NCBI GenBank assembly: GCA_965112735.1
Contig: OZ218952.1
Span: 3,968,001-4,032,000 of the forward strand
From: Phaeosaccion multiseriatum
Lineage: Eukaryota; Ochrophyta, other classes
Reading direction: 5' to 3'
DNA: 64,000 nucleotides
The position numbers and the translations under genes are program-made. The notes under the pieces were generated by a model that made no database searches, was not told the origin of the DNA, and saw only the letters and a program-made list of their open reading frames with translations. Positions 1 to 12,524 of this stretch are shown piece by piece (within the stretch, counting starts at the first letter, position 1; every line of letters starts with the position of its first letter).

Positions 1-168
1 TCTCTCTCTCTTCCGAGAAGGACCATTGGTACCCTTCTTCTTCGAGTCTCCTTCGGTTTCACTCCTTGAGCTGGATCGGGATCTCCTCGTGCCCCTCGTA
101 ACAGCCCCTCCCCCCGTGCTGCTACTACTGGTGCTCGTGGTGCGAGGAGCGTCCTCTCCTCCCTCTGC

Positions 169-202
<34 letters not shown>

Positions 203-1555
203 GCTCCTGCTGCTGCTCCCTTTCTGCCCTTGCTGGTACCGCCACTTTTCTCCGATACTTTCCCATCCGAAGCTTCATCAGACCCGGCTCTTCCTTTCCC
301 CCCTCCTCCTTCTTCGTCCTCCTCTTGCTCATTTCCTCCTCCTTCCTCTTTCTCTCCTCCTTCCTCTCCTCCTCCTCCTCCTCCTTCCTGTTCTTCTTCT
401 CCTCCTTCTGCCTCTGCTCCTCCTCCTCCCCCTCCTCCCCTTCCTCCTCCTCGCCCGACAGCAGCAGCGCCCCCCTCTGGCAGCTCCCAGGTGGGCGTGT
501 ACAGACTGGGGTCGAGCTCATCCGGGTCTTTGAGCAGCAGCAGGTCCAGTTCGTAGGCCCGCTTCGCAATCTCTCCGACGACGGTTCGCAGCTGCACCCA
601 TCCGTTACCGCTCCGCAGAACTCGTCCTGTGAGTGAGGCACAAGGAAAAGGAAAGCACACGCACACACGCAAGCACGGACGCACAGACGCACGCACGCAA
701 GAGAGAGAGACGGGGTGGGCCATCTTCAGCACAGCACCGTTGCACGGCCCAAAGGGAGGGGGAGTACAGGCGGTGCTGCTACTACTACTCAAATCACCAG
801 CTGCTACTGCTCTCAAAACTATTGACGTTACTCTGCTACTACTACTACTACTCCTACTACTCCTACTACTCCTCTACCACTATTCCTACTACTACTCCTA
901 CTCCTACTACTACTCCTTCTTCTACTACTACTACTACTACTACTACTGCTGCTGCTGCTACAGGCACGGGTCTTCCTACCCACCCATCCACCTGCCATCC
1001 CACCCATCCATCCTACCTGGATGCCCCATGAGGCGCCCCGAGGTGATGCGCACGACCTTCCCCACCCAACTGTCTGCATCCAAAGAAGTCAGCGGGGCCG
1101 TCTCAATGTTGGCCTGGGGATGGGGATACGCGCACAAGAGATGCGAGATGCGAAATAGACAGATGCGGAGATGCGAAATAGATGCCAGATCGGGGGTGGG
1201 ATATTGGAGGGCAAGCGAAGGGTGTGGGACGGGAGCAGGGGAGGAGACGGTTCATTTGCAGCCATGAAGTTCCAACTAGTGGGGGAAACAGTGCGACGAC
1301 GCAGGTCCGAAACGTATCACACATGTGTAACGGCTCATATACCCATATACCTCTCCCCTCGCCCGCTCTTCGAGACAAAAGAGACAAAAGATGGCACTAA
1401 ACAATCGTCAGTATGTATGTGCCTGTCTCGCACCACTGTTACGTACCAGCTCTTTTCGGGCCTTGGCCCAGTTCGCCTCCTTGGCCTTAAATACGGGGGT
1501 AGTCTCGGCCTTGGATCCGGAGAGAGGGCGAGAACCGCGTGCCTCATCATCATCC

Positions 1556-1588
<33 letters not shown>

Positions 1589-2781
1589 CGCCCCTCCCCA
1601 CGATCATTCTCTTGCTCGTCAGCGGCGGCGGCGGTGGCACGAGAAGCAGCAGCATCGGGGCGAGAATGAGAAGCGTCCGCAATGCCATCACTGCCCCCTC
1701 CTTTCTTAGTCGGGCCTGTTGCGGCCGTGGCACCATGGCCCTCTTGGCTGTTGGGATCTGCTACTTCTTCCAACGTCGTTGTCGGGCGAGTCGAAGTAGT
1801 AACAGCCGCAGTTGGCGATACAGCAACAACAGCAGCAGCAGCGGCAGCGGTCGACATTGACGCCATCGACGCTTTGTCGGAAGCATCGGTAGTGGCAGCG
1901 GCGGCGACAAACTCTTGTGCCCTACCATCGCCCTCACCACCGTCACCGCAGCGGCAATGAAATTTGCCGCTGACGGCTCTGCCGCATTTGGCGCAACCTT
2001 TGGCAGCACGACTCGTGCCGCTGCTGATACCGCCGCTAGCACTACTAGCACTAGCACTGGTACCGGCACTGGAGGAGACGGCCTTCTCAGTCTTCTTCAC
2101 TGGCGCATTCGGCGGCTCTATGACGGCCACTATGGGCGGTGAAGGGGGTGAGTCCAGCACGGCATCCAGGTCCAGCTTGCCTGCTGCCCCGGCTGCTGTT
2201 GTATCACCAACTGTTGCTCCTGCTTGGAGCTCAGCATCAGCCTCGCCTCGCTTTCTCTTCTCTGACCCCCTGCTGACGACGTCTTTGCCCCCTTTGCTGT
2301 TGGCGCTGCTGCTGCTGCTGCTGTTCCTGTTGCTGTCCCCCACTTTAACAGATCTGACTGCATTATGATGAGGGAAATAAACGTTGCCCTCTGTTGCCAG
2401 CTGCTCGAGACGGGGTGGGCGGATACAATACAATGTACAGAGGGAGGGAGGGGGGGGGGTTAGATACGACACACGCTCGAGGCTGGTTGCCAGTCAGAGA
2501 CAGAGACAGAAGAGAGAGAGAGAGAGAGAGAGCACATCCAGACCTAGACCAAGCACGCTTACGCTTACCCGTCCATGAAACTTCGGACTTGGCTTGGACG
2601 CAGAAGCGTGGTGGCTGGCGGCTACTCTGTTTCCGCCGCTTCTCCTGCCGCTCTTGGTGCCACTGCTCTTGCTGTTGCCGCTGCTACCGCCGCCGCCGCC
2701 GGTACTGCTGGGGCTGCTCAGGGTTACATTTACTCTTGTGCCGCCGCGGGCAAGGCGAGGGTGGCTAGTTGGCTCCATCAT
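1..2781 (-). CDS. KOW-domain protein with CxxC zinc-binding-like segment (3' end outside window)
   Basis: Four exons join in phase on the minus strand: 2569-2781, 1443-2400, 1017-1073 and 1-626, the last running off the window still open. Exon 1 gives a Ser/Gly-rich N-terminus from the first of two Met codons. Exon 2 is low-complexity (Ala, Ser, poly-Asp near 1550-1590) with a Cys cluster, KGCAKCGRAVSGKFHCRC, that could bind zinc. Exons 3 and 4 together read WVGKVVRITSGRLMGHPGRV followed by LRSGNGWVQL, a KOW-type beta-barrel signature known from RNA- or polymerase-associated proteins. The rest is Gly/Glu-rich, then basic Arg/Ser/Lys-rich (TRGTRRSRSSSRSE). Visible length is about 570 residues. 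A nuclear RNA or chromatin role is inference; I do not recognise the family. Exon 2 carries two copies of the dispersed GTTGGTGATACAGC-type motif. The small 57-nt exon is required to complete the KOW motif. Confidence 0.6.
835..957. repeat. CTA/TAC triplet-rich tract
   Basis: Imperfect CTACTACTC units in the third intron of the KOW gene. Confidence 0.85.
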
Positions 2782-3614
2782 CTCTCTCTCTCCCTCCTTG
2801 CCCTGGTCTGTGGCCCACAGAAATAAATTTTCTGGAGAGAAAAGAAGGCATCGAAGTTACGATAGGAAGAGTAAGCATGACGGCTTTGGGAGAAAGAGAG
2901 CGTTAAAGAAGGGAGGGTGTCCGAGGAGTGCAATCAGCCGAGGGCCAACTCTCCTGTTGCTGTGCTGTGTGTTACAGTTGATCACAGGGCTCAATCCAGC
3001 ATGGACAGCAGCCGCACCAGAGGTGGGAGCACAGCAGCAGCACCAGGAGCAGGAAAGTAAGCATAGGTGTGCAAGGAGGGTGCCCCAGCAGCAAAGCCGG
3101 GAACATGCCTCCAGGGATAGTAGGATAGATGGAAAGGTGGAAGGTTGACAGGGAAGAGAAGATGACGAAGGAGAGAGAGGGAGGGAGACAGACGGAAAGA
3201 GAGGGAAAGAGGGAGAGAGAGAGAGAGCGAAAGAGAGAAGAGAGGTCCCGGGAACATTCTTTTTTAAAGGAGAAGGCCAGAGGTAGTAAAGCTGCAGCAG
3301 GTGAAGAGAGCCATGCGAGAGGGAAACAAAAGGCCTCCCTATTCAACACGTAAGTCTCACCTGCTGCGTAGATGCAAACGTGGAAGCAGAGCAAAAGCAG
3401 AAGGCCAGGCACAGCTGCAAGCGAGTCAAGAGGTAACTACTCTTGTAGGGCCAATCTCTCGCAATCCCGTGGTTGCTTTAGAAAAAAAAGAGAGAGATGA
3501 CATTGGTCCACCCCAGGGTTGTTGACTTTTTTTCCGGGTTGGTCGCGGAAGGGGCAGGCAGCACAAATAAACAACAACAAAACACAAAAACATTGGGATA
3601 GATAAGAGAGAGAT
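2782..3614. promoter_or_regulatory. Divergent spacer between KOW and exonuclease genes
   Basis: 833 bp between divergent starts. It contains purine-rich GGAA/GAGA tracts around 3150-3240 on the + strand and a CAACAAAACACAAA patch just before the exonuclease ATG. No gene supported. Confidence 0.4.
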
Positions 3615-4902
3615 ATGGATACGAGAAGGGGAGGGCGTGGTCGAGGCTCAAGAGGGAGCGGTAGGCCAGGAGGCGCAACAAGAGGAGCAGCAGCAGGAGG
3701 AGGAGCTGAGGTAAAGCAGAGGGGAGATCGCCCAGAGGGCGGAAGATGGATTTCATCGAGTGAGCTTGGCGCTCCGCCACCGCAGGCTGGCCGTCCGGCT
3801 GAGGGGAGAGGACGGAGAGACGGGGGTGATAGGAATGCCAATAGGAATGGGAGAGGAGGGGGCAACAACCGAAACAACAACAACAGCAACCGCAGCAACA
3901 ACAACAATAGAGGGGGTGCCAGCGTGTTCCCAGAGCACATGAGTGAGGAAGAGGCGGAGGACGGGCTCCGGAGAGGGATTCTTTTCGCGGGCAAGCTTCG
4001 CATCAGCGCCAAGAATAGAAAGATGGGGTTTGTCAGGTGAGGGTGGGGGAGGAGGAGGAGGAGGAGGAGCAGGAGGAGGAGGAGCAGGAGGAGGAGGAGG
4101 AGGAGGAGGAGGAGGAGGAGAAAATTAAACCCCGTTGTCGCCGACTGGCTGATTCGTGCATGTCCTTTGTCCTCTTGTGCATTGGCAGTGCCGAAGGGGG
4201 GGTCATGCCCCGAGACATCCTGATCGACGGGGAGAGGGAAAGGAACAGAGCGTGGGAGGGAGACACGGTGAGTGAGTGAGCCACTACTTCAAGATGCCTT
4301 TCCCTCCTTTTTTTTTTCTTGCGCATGTTCTTACCTATCGCCTGATCCCTTTTGGTCGTCCGTCTCTGTCGTCAAGGTGGTTGTGGAGCTCCTGCCCGAG
4401 ACGGAGTGGGTGGCGACGGCAGAGACGCAGACCCCTTCCAACGATATGATCATTGGGGCCGCTTTCGCTCGAATAGGCCTCACAGAGAAACAGCCTACAC
4501 ATGGCGAGGGTGGGCAGAATGATGATGATGCGGATGCGAGTACGGCGGTTCACGAGGCCCTTTGGCGGCCTCAGGTCCAGTACAAGAGCATAAAGGAGAG
4601 GGAGAAGGAGCGGGAGGAGGCTGGGAGTGGGGCAGCAGGGTCGGAGTCATCCGTAGTATCGTCTTGCTCTCTCTGCGAGCTGGGCAAGAGAGCCAAGCAG
4701 GCCAACCTGCAGCCCAAGGGGAAGGTGGTGCGCATCAAGGAGAGCAGACATCGGGTACGTGCGTGCGTGTGTACGTGTGTCCGTGCGTGTGTACGTGTGT
4801 GGAGGGGAGGAGGATGAGGACTACGAGCAGCGTGTTCGGTGATGGTGATGTTGGCGTCTCTTGACAGACACGGGTAGGGTACGTCTCTCTCCCTTTCCTC
4901 TC

Positions 4903-4943
<41 letters not shown>

Positions 4944-7900
4944 GCATACACCGCAGATGCAGCACATGGGGTGCCTGGTCCCGCTCAGCCCTCTTGTCAA
5001 CGGCGGGCTCAACCCCAGAGACGCATTTGTCGTCTTCCGCCCCGCAGACCAGCGCTACCCCCACCTCCTCATCCCCCGGGGGGAGCTGCCCTTCGCCTAC
5101 CTGGAGACTCCGGAGGCCTTCGTGAACAGCATCTTCCTCGCCCTCCTGCCCCCTCAGGAGTGGCCCGTCCACTCCAAGATGCCTGCGGGCTGTGCCGTGC
5201 GCTGCGTGGGAGAGGCAGGCTGTATAGAGCCCGAGACGCAGGCGCTACTCGCAGAGCACCAGGTGGGTGGGGTGGGGTGGGGTGCGTGGGTGCGTGCGTG
5301 GGTGCGTGCGTGTCTGGTGGGAGGGTGGGTCGGTTCCGTTCTCTGCGTGTGTGTTGATGTTTGGTGTTTGGTGTCTGCACGGCCAATTTGGGCTTTGCTT
5401 TGCTCCCACTCACAGGTACTGTACCCCTTCATCTCTCCCACCCCCAAATGGCATCGCCTTGTTCCTTGTACATACAACTTGTGCAGCTGGACCATGGAGA
5501 CTTCCCCGCAGACGTCATGGACTCTCTGCAGGGCTTCATGGAAGGGACCGTAGCGTCGACCCCACCCCCTCCTCCTGGGGGTACAGCAGTTGGTGATGCA
5601 GCAGCAGTAGCAGCAGCAGTTGGTGATACAGCGCCGGCTGGCGGGGTGCACACCCGAGGCTCCACGTGGCAGATCCCCGCCTCCGAAATTGCCTCTCGTA
5701 GGGACCTCCGGAACTCGCACCGCATCTTCTCCATCGATCCGACGACGGCCAAGGACCTAGACGACGCCCTGCACATCACCCCCCTGGGGACGGATGGGAC
5801 CCCCCTAGGGCCTGGGCAGGGGCAGGGTAGGGGAGAGGTGGGGGAGGTGGAGATTGGAGTTCACATTGCCGATGTATCATACTTTATTCAGCCGGGTTCA
5901 GCGCTGGACAGGGAGGCGAGGAGGAGGGCAACGTCTGTTTACTTGGTGCAGAAGGTAGGAAGGAGGGAGAAGGGGAGTGGAAGGGGGGGGGGGGAGGAGA
6001 GGAGGAGAGGAGAGGAGAGGAGAGGGAAGGCGTGGGGGCGTGGGCATGCGCGTGGGGTATGTCGGGAGGGAGGGAGGTCCTGTGTGCGTGCTTCTGCTGT
6101 TGCACTTGTTACCCCCCCCTCCCCCTTCTCCTCCTTGCCTTCTCCTCCACCTCCTCCTCTCTGATGAATCATCCTTGCCTCATCTTCCTTTGCCTGCCTG
6201 CCCACCTACCCATATGCCTGCCCATCAGGTGATCCCAATGCTGCCGCCCCTGCTCTGCGAGGAGCTGTGCAGTCTCAACCCCAATGTGGACCGCCTGGCT
6301 TTCTCCGCCATTTGGAGAATGAAGGTGTGTTGCTCGCCCTCGTGCGCATGGGCTGGTGGGCAGGCAGGCAGGCAGGCCTCCGGTAGCGTGCATGCTGATC
6401 CCTTCTTCCTCTATGCCCTTGTCTTTCTCTCTTCCTTCTTTGGCTCCTGCTGCTTTGACAATCCTACATTCTCTTCTCCTCTTTTATCTCTGTCGATATG
6501 CATCCCTTTCTCTCGTGTGTATTCCCCAGACTGACGGCACTCTAGTGGAAGGCTCTCAGTGGTTCGGTCGCACTGTTATTCGCTCCTGCTGCAAACTCGA
6601 CTACGCGACTGCCCAAAAGATGATCGAGGGAGATATCACACCGGGCATGGCAAATGCAGACATCTCACATGCCCTGTGGGACACAAAGAGGTAAAGGAAA
6701 AAAAGCTGAAAACTGAAACTGAAACTGAACACACAGCTTTGTCGTTGACATACTTCCCTCCCCCCCACCGGCTGTACACTCCACTCCAGTGCGCTATCAT
6801 CTGATGTCACCCATTCCCTCTCCCCCTGCCTCCCCTCTCCCCCCCCTCCCCCCCCCCCCCTTTCTCCCCTCCCCTCCCTTCCCCCTCTTACCCCCAGGCG
6901 TCCCGTGGGCCACTCAGTCTGTGACGTTGTCAACGACGTGATCCTCCTCAACTCCACCGCCAAGCAGCGCCGGAAGAAGCGTTACGCACACGGAGCCCTT
7001 GCCCTCAACCGGGTGAAACTGTCCTTCAAGCTCGAAGCGCAAACTGGAAACCCCGAGTCGTTCTTCGAGTACCCCATCCGAGACAGTAACCGCCTTGTAG
7101 AGGAGTACATGCTCTTGGCCAACTACCTCGTGGCCCAGCAGCTCTTGATGGATAGCGGTGACCTTGCTATGCTTCGCATGCACCCCCCGCCCCAGACCAA
7201 GGGCATGCAAGACCTGAAGGAATCGCTGGAGAAGCACGGGGTGTTCATTGACATATCCTCCGCCGCGGCGTTACAGACCTCCCTGCTCAGACTGGAGCCG
7301 CGGCTGTTTGAGGTGGGTGGGGGTTGACTGGAGCGGGGTGCCTATCTCTCCCTCTTTCTCTTTGTGTGTACGTGCATGTGTGTGTAGCAGTAGCTGTTTC
7401 GTGTGTAGATACATACGGTGGTCCTTCTCTCCCCATTCCATGCCGTCTCGGAGCGGTCTCCCAACACGTCCGTCGAACCCGTTCTTCTGTATCCACCCAT
7501 CTGTTCATCTATCCACCCATCCATCTACCTGCCTACCTTCCTCCCTCCCTCCCTCCCTCCCTCCCTCCCTACCCACTCACCAACCTACCCACGCACCTAC
7601 CCACCCACCTACCCACCTACCTACCCACCTACCTACCTCCCTACCTCCCTCCCTCCCTCCCTCCCTCCCTCTATAGATTGTCACTATGATGGCGACCATT
7701 CCCATGGAGCCCGCCCAGTACATTGCAGCGGGAGACAGCGAGCAGGGCCTCCGTCACTACGCGCTCAATATCCCCTACTACACGCACTTCACCAGTCCCA
7801 TCCGACGCTATGCGGACGTGATGGTGCATCGCCTCCTCACAGCAACGCTGGAGGCTTCTCAGGGCCCAGGCTCAAGCAGCAATGGGGGGGAAGCGGGGGC

Positions 7901-9334
7901 GGAAGCGGGGGCGGAGGAGGAGCAGCGGAGGCGGATGCTGTATGTAGCGAGCAGCTGCGGGTACGGGGTGGAGGAGGTGTCGAGCGTGGCGAAGCGCTGC
8001 AATGAGATGAAGATGGCATCCAAGATGGCGCAGGAGAGGAGTGACGTGGTGAGTGAGTGAACTGTGCGCGAGAAGGATTGACGAGGGTGGTGTAGAGAGG
8101 GGAGAGGGAGGGGAGGGATGCGGGCGGCTTAAGTGCAGATGTGAGTAAGTGCGTGCGGCCGGTGATCCTTCTTACGTATGCATTCCTTCCTTTCCTTCCT
8201 TCCTTCCTTCCTTCCTTCCTTCCTTCTTTCCGTCCTTCCTTCCTTCGTTCCTTCCCTCCTTCCTTTTTGCTATCCCACTTTCTCATCCTTTCCCTCCTCC
8301 TCCTTCTCCTTCTCCTCCTCCTCCTCCTCCTCCTCCTCCTCCCTTCTTCTTCTTCTTCTTCTTCTTCTTCTTCTTCTTCTTCTTCTTCTTCTTCTTCTTC
8401 TTCTTCTTCTTCTTCTTCTTCTTCTTCTTCTTCTTCTTCTTCTTCTTCTTCTTCTTCTTCTTCTTCTTCTTCTTCTTCTTCTTCTTCTTCTTCTTCTTCT
8501 TCTTCTTCTTCTTCTTCTTCTTCTTCTTCTTCTTCTTCTTCTTCTTCTTCTTCTTCTTCCTCCTCCTCCTCCTCCTCCTCCTCCTCCTCCTCCTCCTCCT
8601 CCTCCTCCTCCTCCAAGGTGTTTCTAGCAGTGTACCTGCTGTCCCACCCGTGCAAAGCCAAGGGCACAGTTGTGAGCCTGGGTGCTAAGGCCTTCACTGT
8701 GTCGGTGCCAAGCCTCGGCATCGACTCGAGGATCTACTTAGACAAGGTCCGTAGCTCTGTTCCGTCGTTTACTTTGAGCTCCACATACATGGCTGCTGCC
8801 CTGCATGTTGCCCCCCCCCCCCCCCTGAACCCCCCGCTGAACCCCCCGCTGCTGCCCCGTTGCTGCATCACCAACTGCTGCGTGACCTGCACCTTCAGAT
8901 CGACGGCACAACGTCCACCTTCGACGAGGCGAAGAGAGTCATCACCCTCACTGCCACGAGCCAGGCCCTGCACAACTGGACCACTGTGGACATTGAGCTC
9001 TTCTCCACGGTGCGTGTGCGTGTGCGTGCGTGCGTGCGTGCGACATGAGGGAAGGGAGAGGGGAGGGCGCAGAGAGACAGGGGAGAGAGCAGACGTTAAG
9101 GGGCCGTTAAGGGAAGGGCAGGGAGAGAGGAAGGCGAGTAGGGATGTGCTTACTGATGCTGCGCAGCACTAGGGTTTCCGAGGTTTCTCTCTCAGCACTG
9201 CTTCATCCCTCACACCCTTCCCTCTCTCAACTGTGCCGTCGTCTGTCGCGAAGGTGGAAGTAGCTTGCTCGGCGAAGAAGGTCAGCCCCATTCAGGTTCA
9301 AGTGGACTTTGTCAGGCCACTTGTTACCTCGTGA
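3615..9334 (+). CDS. DIS3L2-like: DIS3L2-type 3'-5' exoribonuclease (RNase II/RNB family)
   Basis: Twelve exons: 3615-4036, 4189-4267, 4377-4754, 4957-5262, 5487-5954, 6229-6324, 6530-6690, 6898-7312, 7677-8048, 8618-8746, 8899-9009 and 9254-9334. They join in phase to 1,005 residues. The N-terminus is Arg/Gly/Asn-rich. A cold-shock domain follows around residues 118-185, then a second one, then the RNB domain. The catalytic motif [12 protein letters not shown] has Asp479, 485, 487 and 488, the same spacing as RNase II D201/207/209/210. The family hallmark [20 protein letters not shown] lies near residue 810. Exons 10-12 form a C-terminal S1-like barrel. There is no PIN domain, which separates it from DIS3 and fits DIS3L2/plant SOV, which act on (uridylated) cytoplasmic RNA. 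Exon 5 has a Pro/Ala insert just before the catalytic block that encodes AVGDA and AVGDTA from two copies of the dispersed motif. Confidence 0.9.
5588..5632 (+). repeat. Two copies of the dispersed GTTGGTGATACAGC motif (coding)
   Basis: Copies at 5588-5602 (ATGCAGC variant) and 5618-5632 (consensus), 30 bp apart and separated by CAG units, inside DIS3L2 exon 5. They encode AVGDA and AVGDTA. Confidence 0.9.
7536..7676 (+). repeat. CCCT/CCTA tetranucleotide-rich intron end
   Basis: TCCC and ACCC/CTAC units fill the 3' end of DIS3L2 intron 8, up to the ctatag acceptor before exon 9. The same layout of pyrimidine repeat against acceptor is seen in introns 9 of this gene and 4, 12 and 14 of the CCDC81-like gene. 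Confidence 0.85.
8341..8617 (+). repeat. (TTC)n(TCC)n intronic microsatellite ending at a 3' splice site
   Basis: About 72 TTC units followed by about 18 TCC units fill the 3' half of DIS3L2 intron 9 and run directly into the acceptor, ending ctccaag just before exon 10. A (TTCC)n stretch lies at about 8185-8235. The sense strand is pure pyrimidine, so the array replaces the polypyrimidine tract. Confidence 0.95.
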
Positions 9335-9623
9335 AAGGCGTACACGCACCAGCATCAGCATCAGCAGCAGGTGGCAGTAGAGGGAAAGAGCGAGTCTAAA
9401 CTAGAAGGGTGAGCCATGGATTTTTTTTTTTTTTTTTTTTTTTTTAACGAAGGCGGCGCGAGTGATCATAAGAGCGGTTATTAAGCCCCCGCATTCAGTG
9501 TGCATAGTTATATTAAGGGAGTTGAACAAACGTCCTAGCCGAACCGAACGCTCCCCTCTTGGCCCCGTCTCGTCAGCGACACGAACATGCCCGTCCGAGC
9601 AGTGTGCAGTACAGTGCTGTGTC

Positions 9624-9714
<91 letters not shown>

Positions 9715-10504
9715 TTTATGCACTCCTGGTGCACTCCTGGCGATGTCCATGCTGTATCTGTAACGGTGTCGGCATCGGGATGTGTGCATTGCACCACCGC
9801 GTCGTACTGCAAGCGCCAGCCCGCCCAACACCAGCTTTGCAAGCGACCTACCTACGTACGTACGTACGTACCTACCTATCCACCTACCTACCCTCCCGCC
9901 ACTACCCACCCATACCTACCTATACGTATGCCTACGTATACCGTCTTCTCTACCGCTCCTTCGTTATGCCTTTAGTCTATGTAGAATCTCCGGAGGCTTG
10001 TCGTGCTCTATCCTTTGCTCGGGTCGGGCATCCGCCCACCCATTGACCACAAAAGGAGTTGTCAGTCCGCCCGCCCCCCCCCCCCCTCCCCCCTGGGCTC
10101 TCGACGGGGCTCTCGACGGGGCTCTTAGCGTTAGCGCTGCTGCTGTCCGGGCCTCCTCCTCCGCATGGAGATGCTGCTGCTGGTGGAGTCAGCCTCCGTT
10201 TGCCAACAAGACGCCGTACTTGCTTTGTCTACATCGCCATTTTACTGCCAGCAGGACACACAGATGGAGAGAGAGAGAGAGAAGTGAGAGAGGAGGGAGA
10301 GGTGAGAGGCAAGCAGCGTTGGGCATGAGGAGGGAATACACATCTGTACATTTGGTACTGGGCTTGGGTTCGACGTCTGCTCCTCCTCAGACTACTACTA
10401 CTACTACTACTACTACTTCTCTCCCTCCCATCCTCCCTGTCCCCTTCCTCCCTCGCTCGCTGGCACAAGCCACTCACTCTCTACACCACACAGCACACAA
10501 GTAC
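9335..10504. other. Convergent intergenic spacer with microsatellites
   Basis: Spacer between the 3' ends of the exonuclease and glutaredoxin genes. It contains a T run (9421-9446), a (GT)n array of about 43 units (9624-9711), a CGTA-rich patch (9850-9875), a CTA run (about 10390-10415) and short GA runs. I see no convincing coding sequence or canonical AATAAA here. Confidence 0.6.
9624..9711. repeat. (GT)n dinucleotide microsatellite
   Basis: About 43 uninterrupted GT units in the spacer downstream of the exonuclease gene. Confidence 0.97.
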
Positions 10505-10818
10505 TCACGTGTACAGAGGAATGTCGCACTCCTTGGAGTAATGCTTGAGATAGGCCAGGAGCTTGGGCGGGATGTCAAGGTCCTTAATAATCGTAATGCT
10601 CCTCATCCTGGACCAGAAGCTAATGTCCATGTAGCTGGGGCCTCCCTCCGACACACACGTCTCGCTGAACATCATCTCCGGCAGCTCGACGAGCTTCTTT
10701 TCGAGCTCTCCTTTGAGGTAGGAAGTCTCGCCGAGGTTCTCCTCGTAGGAGCTGGGCTCCGGTAAGGGGTGGTTCGTTATGAAAGCCTGGTGGGTGGGTG
10801 GGGGTAGAGGTGTTGGGT

Positions 10819-10857
<39 letters not shown>

Positions 10858-12524
10858 GGTGTTGAAGGAGAGAGGGAGTGGGTGGAGTGTGTGTGAGAGA
10901 GAGAGAGAGTGGTTTCGGAAGAGAGGGGGTGAGTGGGTCAAGAGAGAGAGGGAGATGATGGAGAGGGGGGGGGATTGGGGGGGAGACGCCCCTGCACCCA
11001 TACATACACAGTGAGGAATGCAGAGAGGCGTAGGCAGGCAGGTCGGATGTGGATAAGCACGCGCACGCACATGCACTCAGAGAGAGAGGACTCTACTGGG
11101 GTGGCTCCTGTCCCCGTCAATCGGGACTAACTTACGTCTCGGGACGCTTGAAACTGAAACTCTGGCAGGGGGGCCTTTACGTGGCGGGGTCGCATGAGTC
11201 GCCGCATCAGCACGGAACTTCTCTGCACCCACGCCTCGATGTCCTCCCGTTCGCCCTCCTGCAGGACTGAGATGTCCAGAAAAAGGGACGGAATTGGCAC
11301 GCATCACCATAGCAGCCGTCATTGCAAAGAAGGGAGGAATGAGAGAGAGAAAGAGACGGGGGAAGGTAGGGGGAAAGCAAACCAACGTACTTGGGCCGTC
11401 TCCCCCAAAGGTGACGCAGTCATTGTCCACCCTCCGAACAATGTCCATGCTCTCCGGTAGCACCTCGTGATTCTTTGAGCCAGGCTCCCCAAGCTCCAGA
11501 ATGGGTACGGCTTTCTTGCCGATGAGGGAGGTTGGGATGTCAATTTCGTCATTAGCCTGGGGACGGAAGGGGAGGGGGGGGCCAAGAGCAGCGGTCAGCA
11601 GCAGCACGACTTTGCGGATTGTCGCTCGCCTAGCAGCGCGAGGCAGTAGCGCGAGTAGTACAAGCAGAGGAGTAGGTGTTCAACTGCCAAACGGGAGACC
11701 GTTCTGGGGAGCAAAGTGAGCAAACTGAAAATTGTTCGCTCGACAGCGCATGACCCGCGAAGGTCCCCGTGACGAGACCCCCAAACCGGCTCCACGCCTT
11801 CAGTCCACGAAAGTACCAAATCTCCCCTCCATCTTCTCTCTCTCCCTCCGTCCCTCTCAGCTGTGCAAACAGCATAATTCATGCACATCAACACATTACT
11901 ACTTCTCTCTCTCTTGTACAGACGGGTACATTTATTGTACACGGACGTAGTGCCCCCACGCACCAGGAAGACAAGCTCGTGGCGGACCTTCTTCAAGCCG
12001 AGGATCATGCGGGCTCGAACGCAGTAGGGGCTGGGGAGATAGAGTGAAGATAGTTCAGGGGAGGGTGAGGGAAGGAAGAAAGAGAGAGGAAGCAAAAAAA
12101 GTGGTGTCGCACTCTGAGAAGCACGTTAACTATGACTAGTCTGGATACATTAATAGCTGTACCCGCCCAAGACGGCCGGGCGCGAGACTCACCAGTGATC
12201 ATACACGTACAGCCGTGGCATTGTGTAGGGTCTCTTTGACGCCGGTTTCTGCCCCTTCTGCTTGCGGGGTGCACAACGAGCCGGAGGGGGAGCAGGAGGA
12301 GGGGGAGGGGAGGGGGAAGGGGAAGAGTTTGAAGGAAGTCAGCGAGCAAACATTCTCAGCACGACTGCATCACATCCCTTTCAAGAGGCAAGGCTTGCAC
12401 GTACCGGAAAGGAAGCCGAGGTCATCCTCAAGCCCCCAACAGCAAACGAACTGACAAAGGGAAGGAGGCACACCAAACTGAACAGCGTCAACTTGATGCT
12501 TTTGTTGATGATACCAGCGACCAT
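10505..12524 (-). CDS. grxB-like: Glutaredoxin-2-type (GST-fold) protein with probable plastid presequence
   Basis: Six exons on the minus strand: 12405-12524, 12193-12257, 11964-12030, 11391-11556, 11136-11266 and 10505-10786. They join in phase to 276 residues. Exon 1 is a signal peptide (LTLFSLVCLLPFVSSFAV core) with V-S-S-F-A-V at the cleavage region, resembling the ASAF-type site of plastids of red-algal origin. Exons 2-3 give LYVYDHCPYCVRARMILGLK, so the redox motif is C62-P-Y-C65. Exon 4 carries KKAVPILELGEPG and LPESMDIVRRVD, matching the cis-Pro and PESMDIV segments of bacterial Grx2. Exons 5-6 are the helical GST-like C-domain. It should reduce disulphides or glutathione mixed disulphides. 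The last codon overlaps a good donor (GTGAGT), so a very short extra 3' exon is possible. It starts 158 bp from the divergent SRR1 gene. Confidence 0.87.

Noticed and set aside
8141-9172. Poly-Ser/Leu/Phe ORFs on + and poly-Glu ORF on -
   Set aside because: Produced by (TTC)n(TCC)n inside exonuclease intron 9; the array ends at a splice acceptor.
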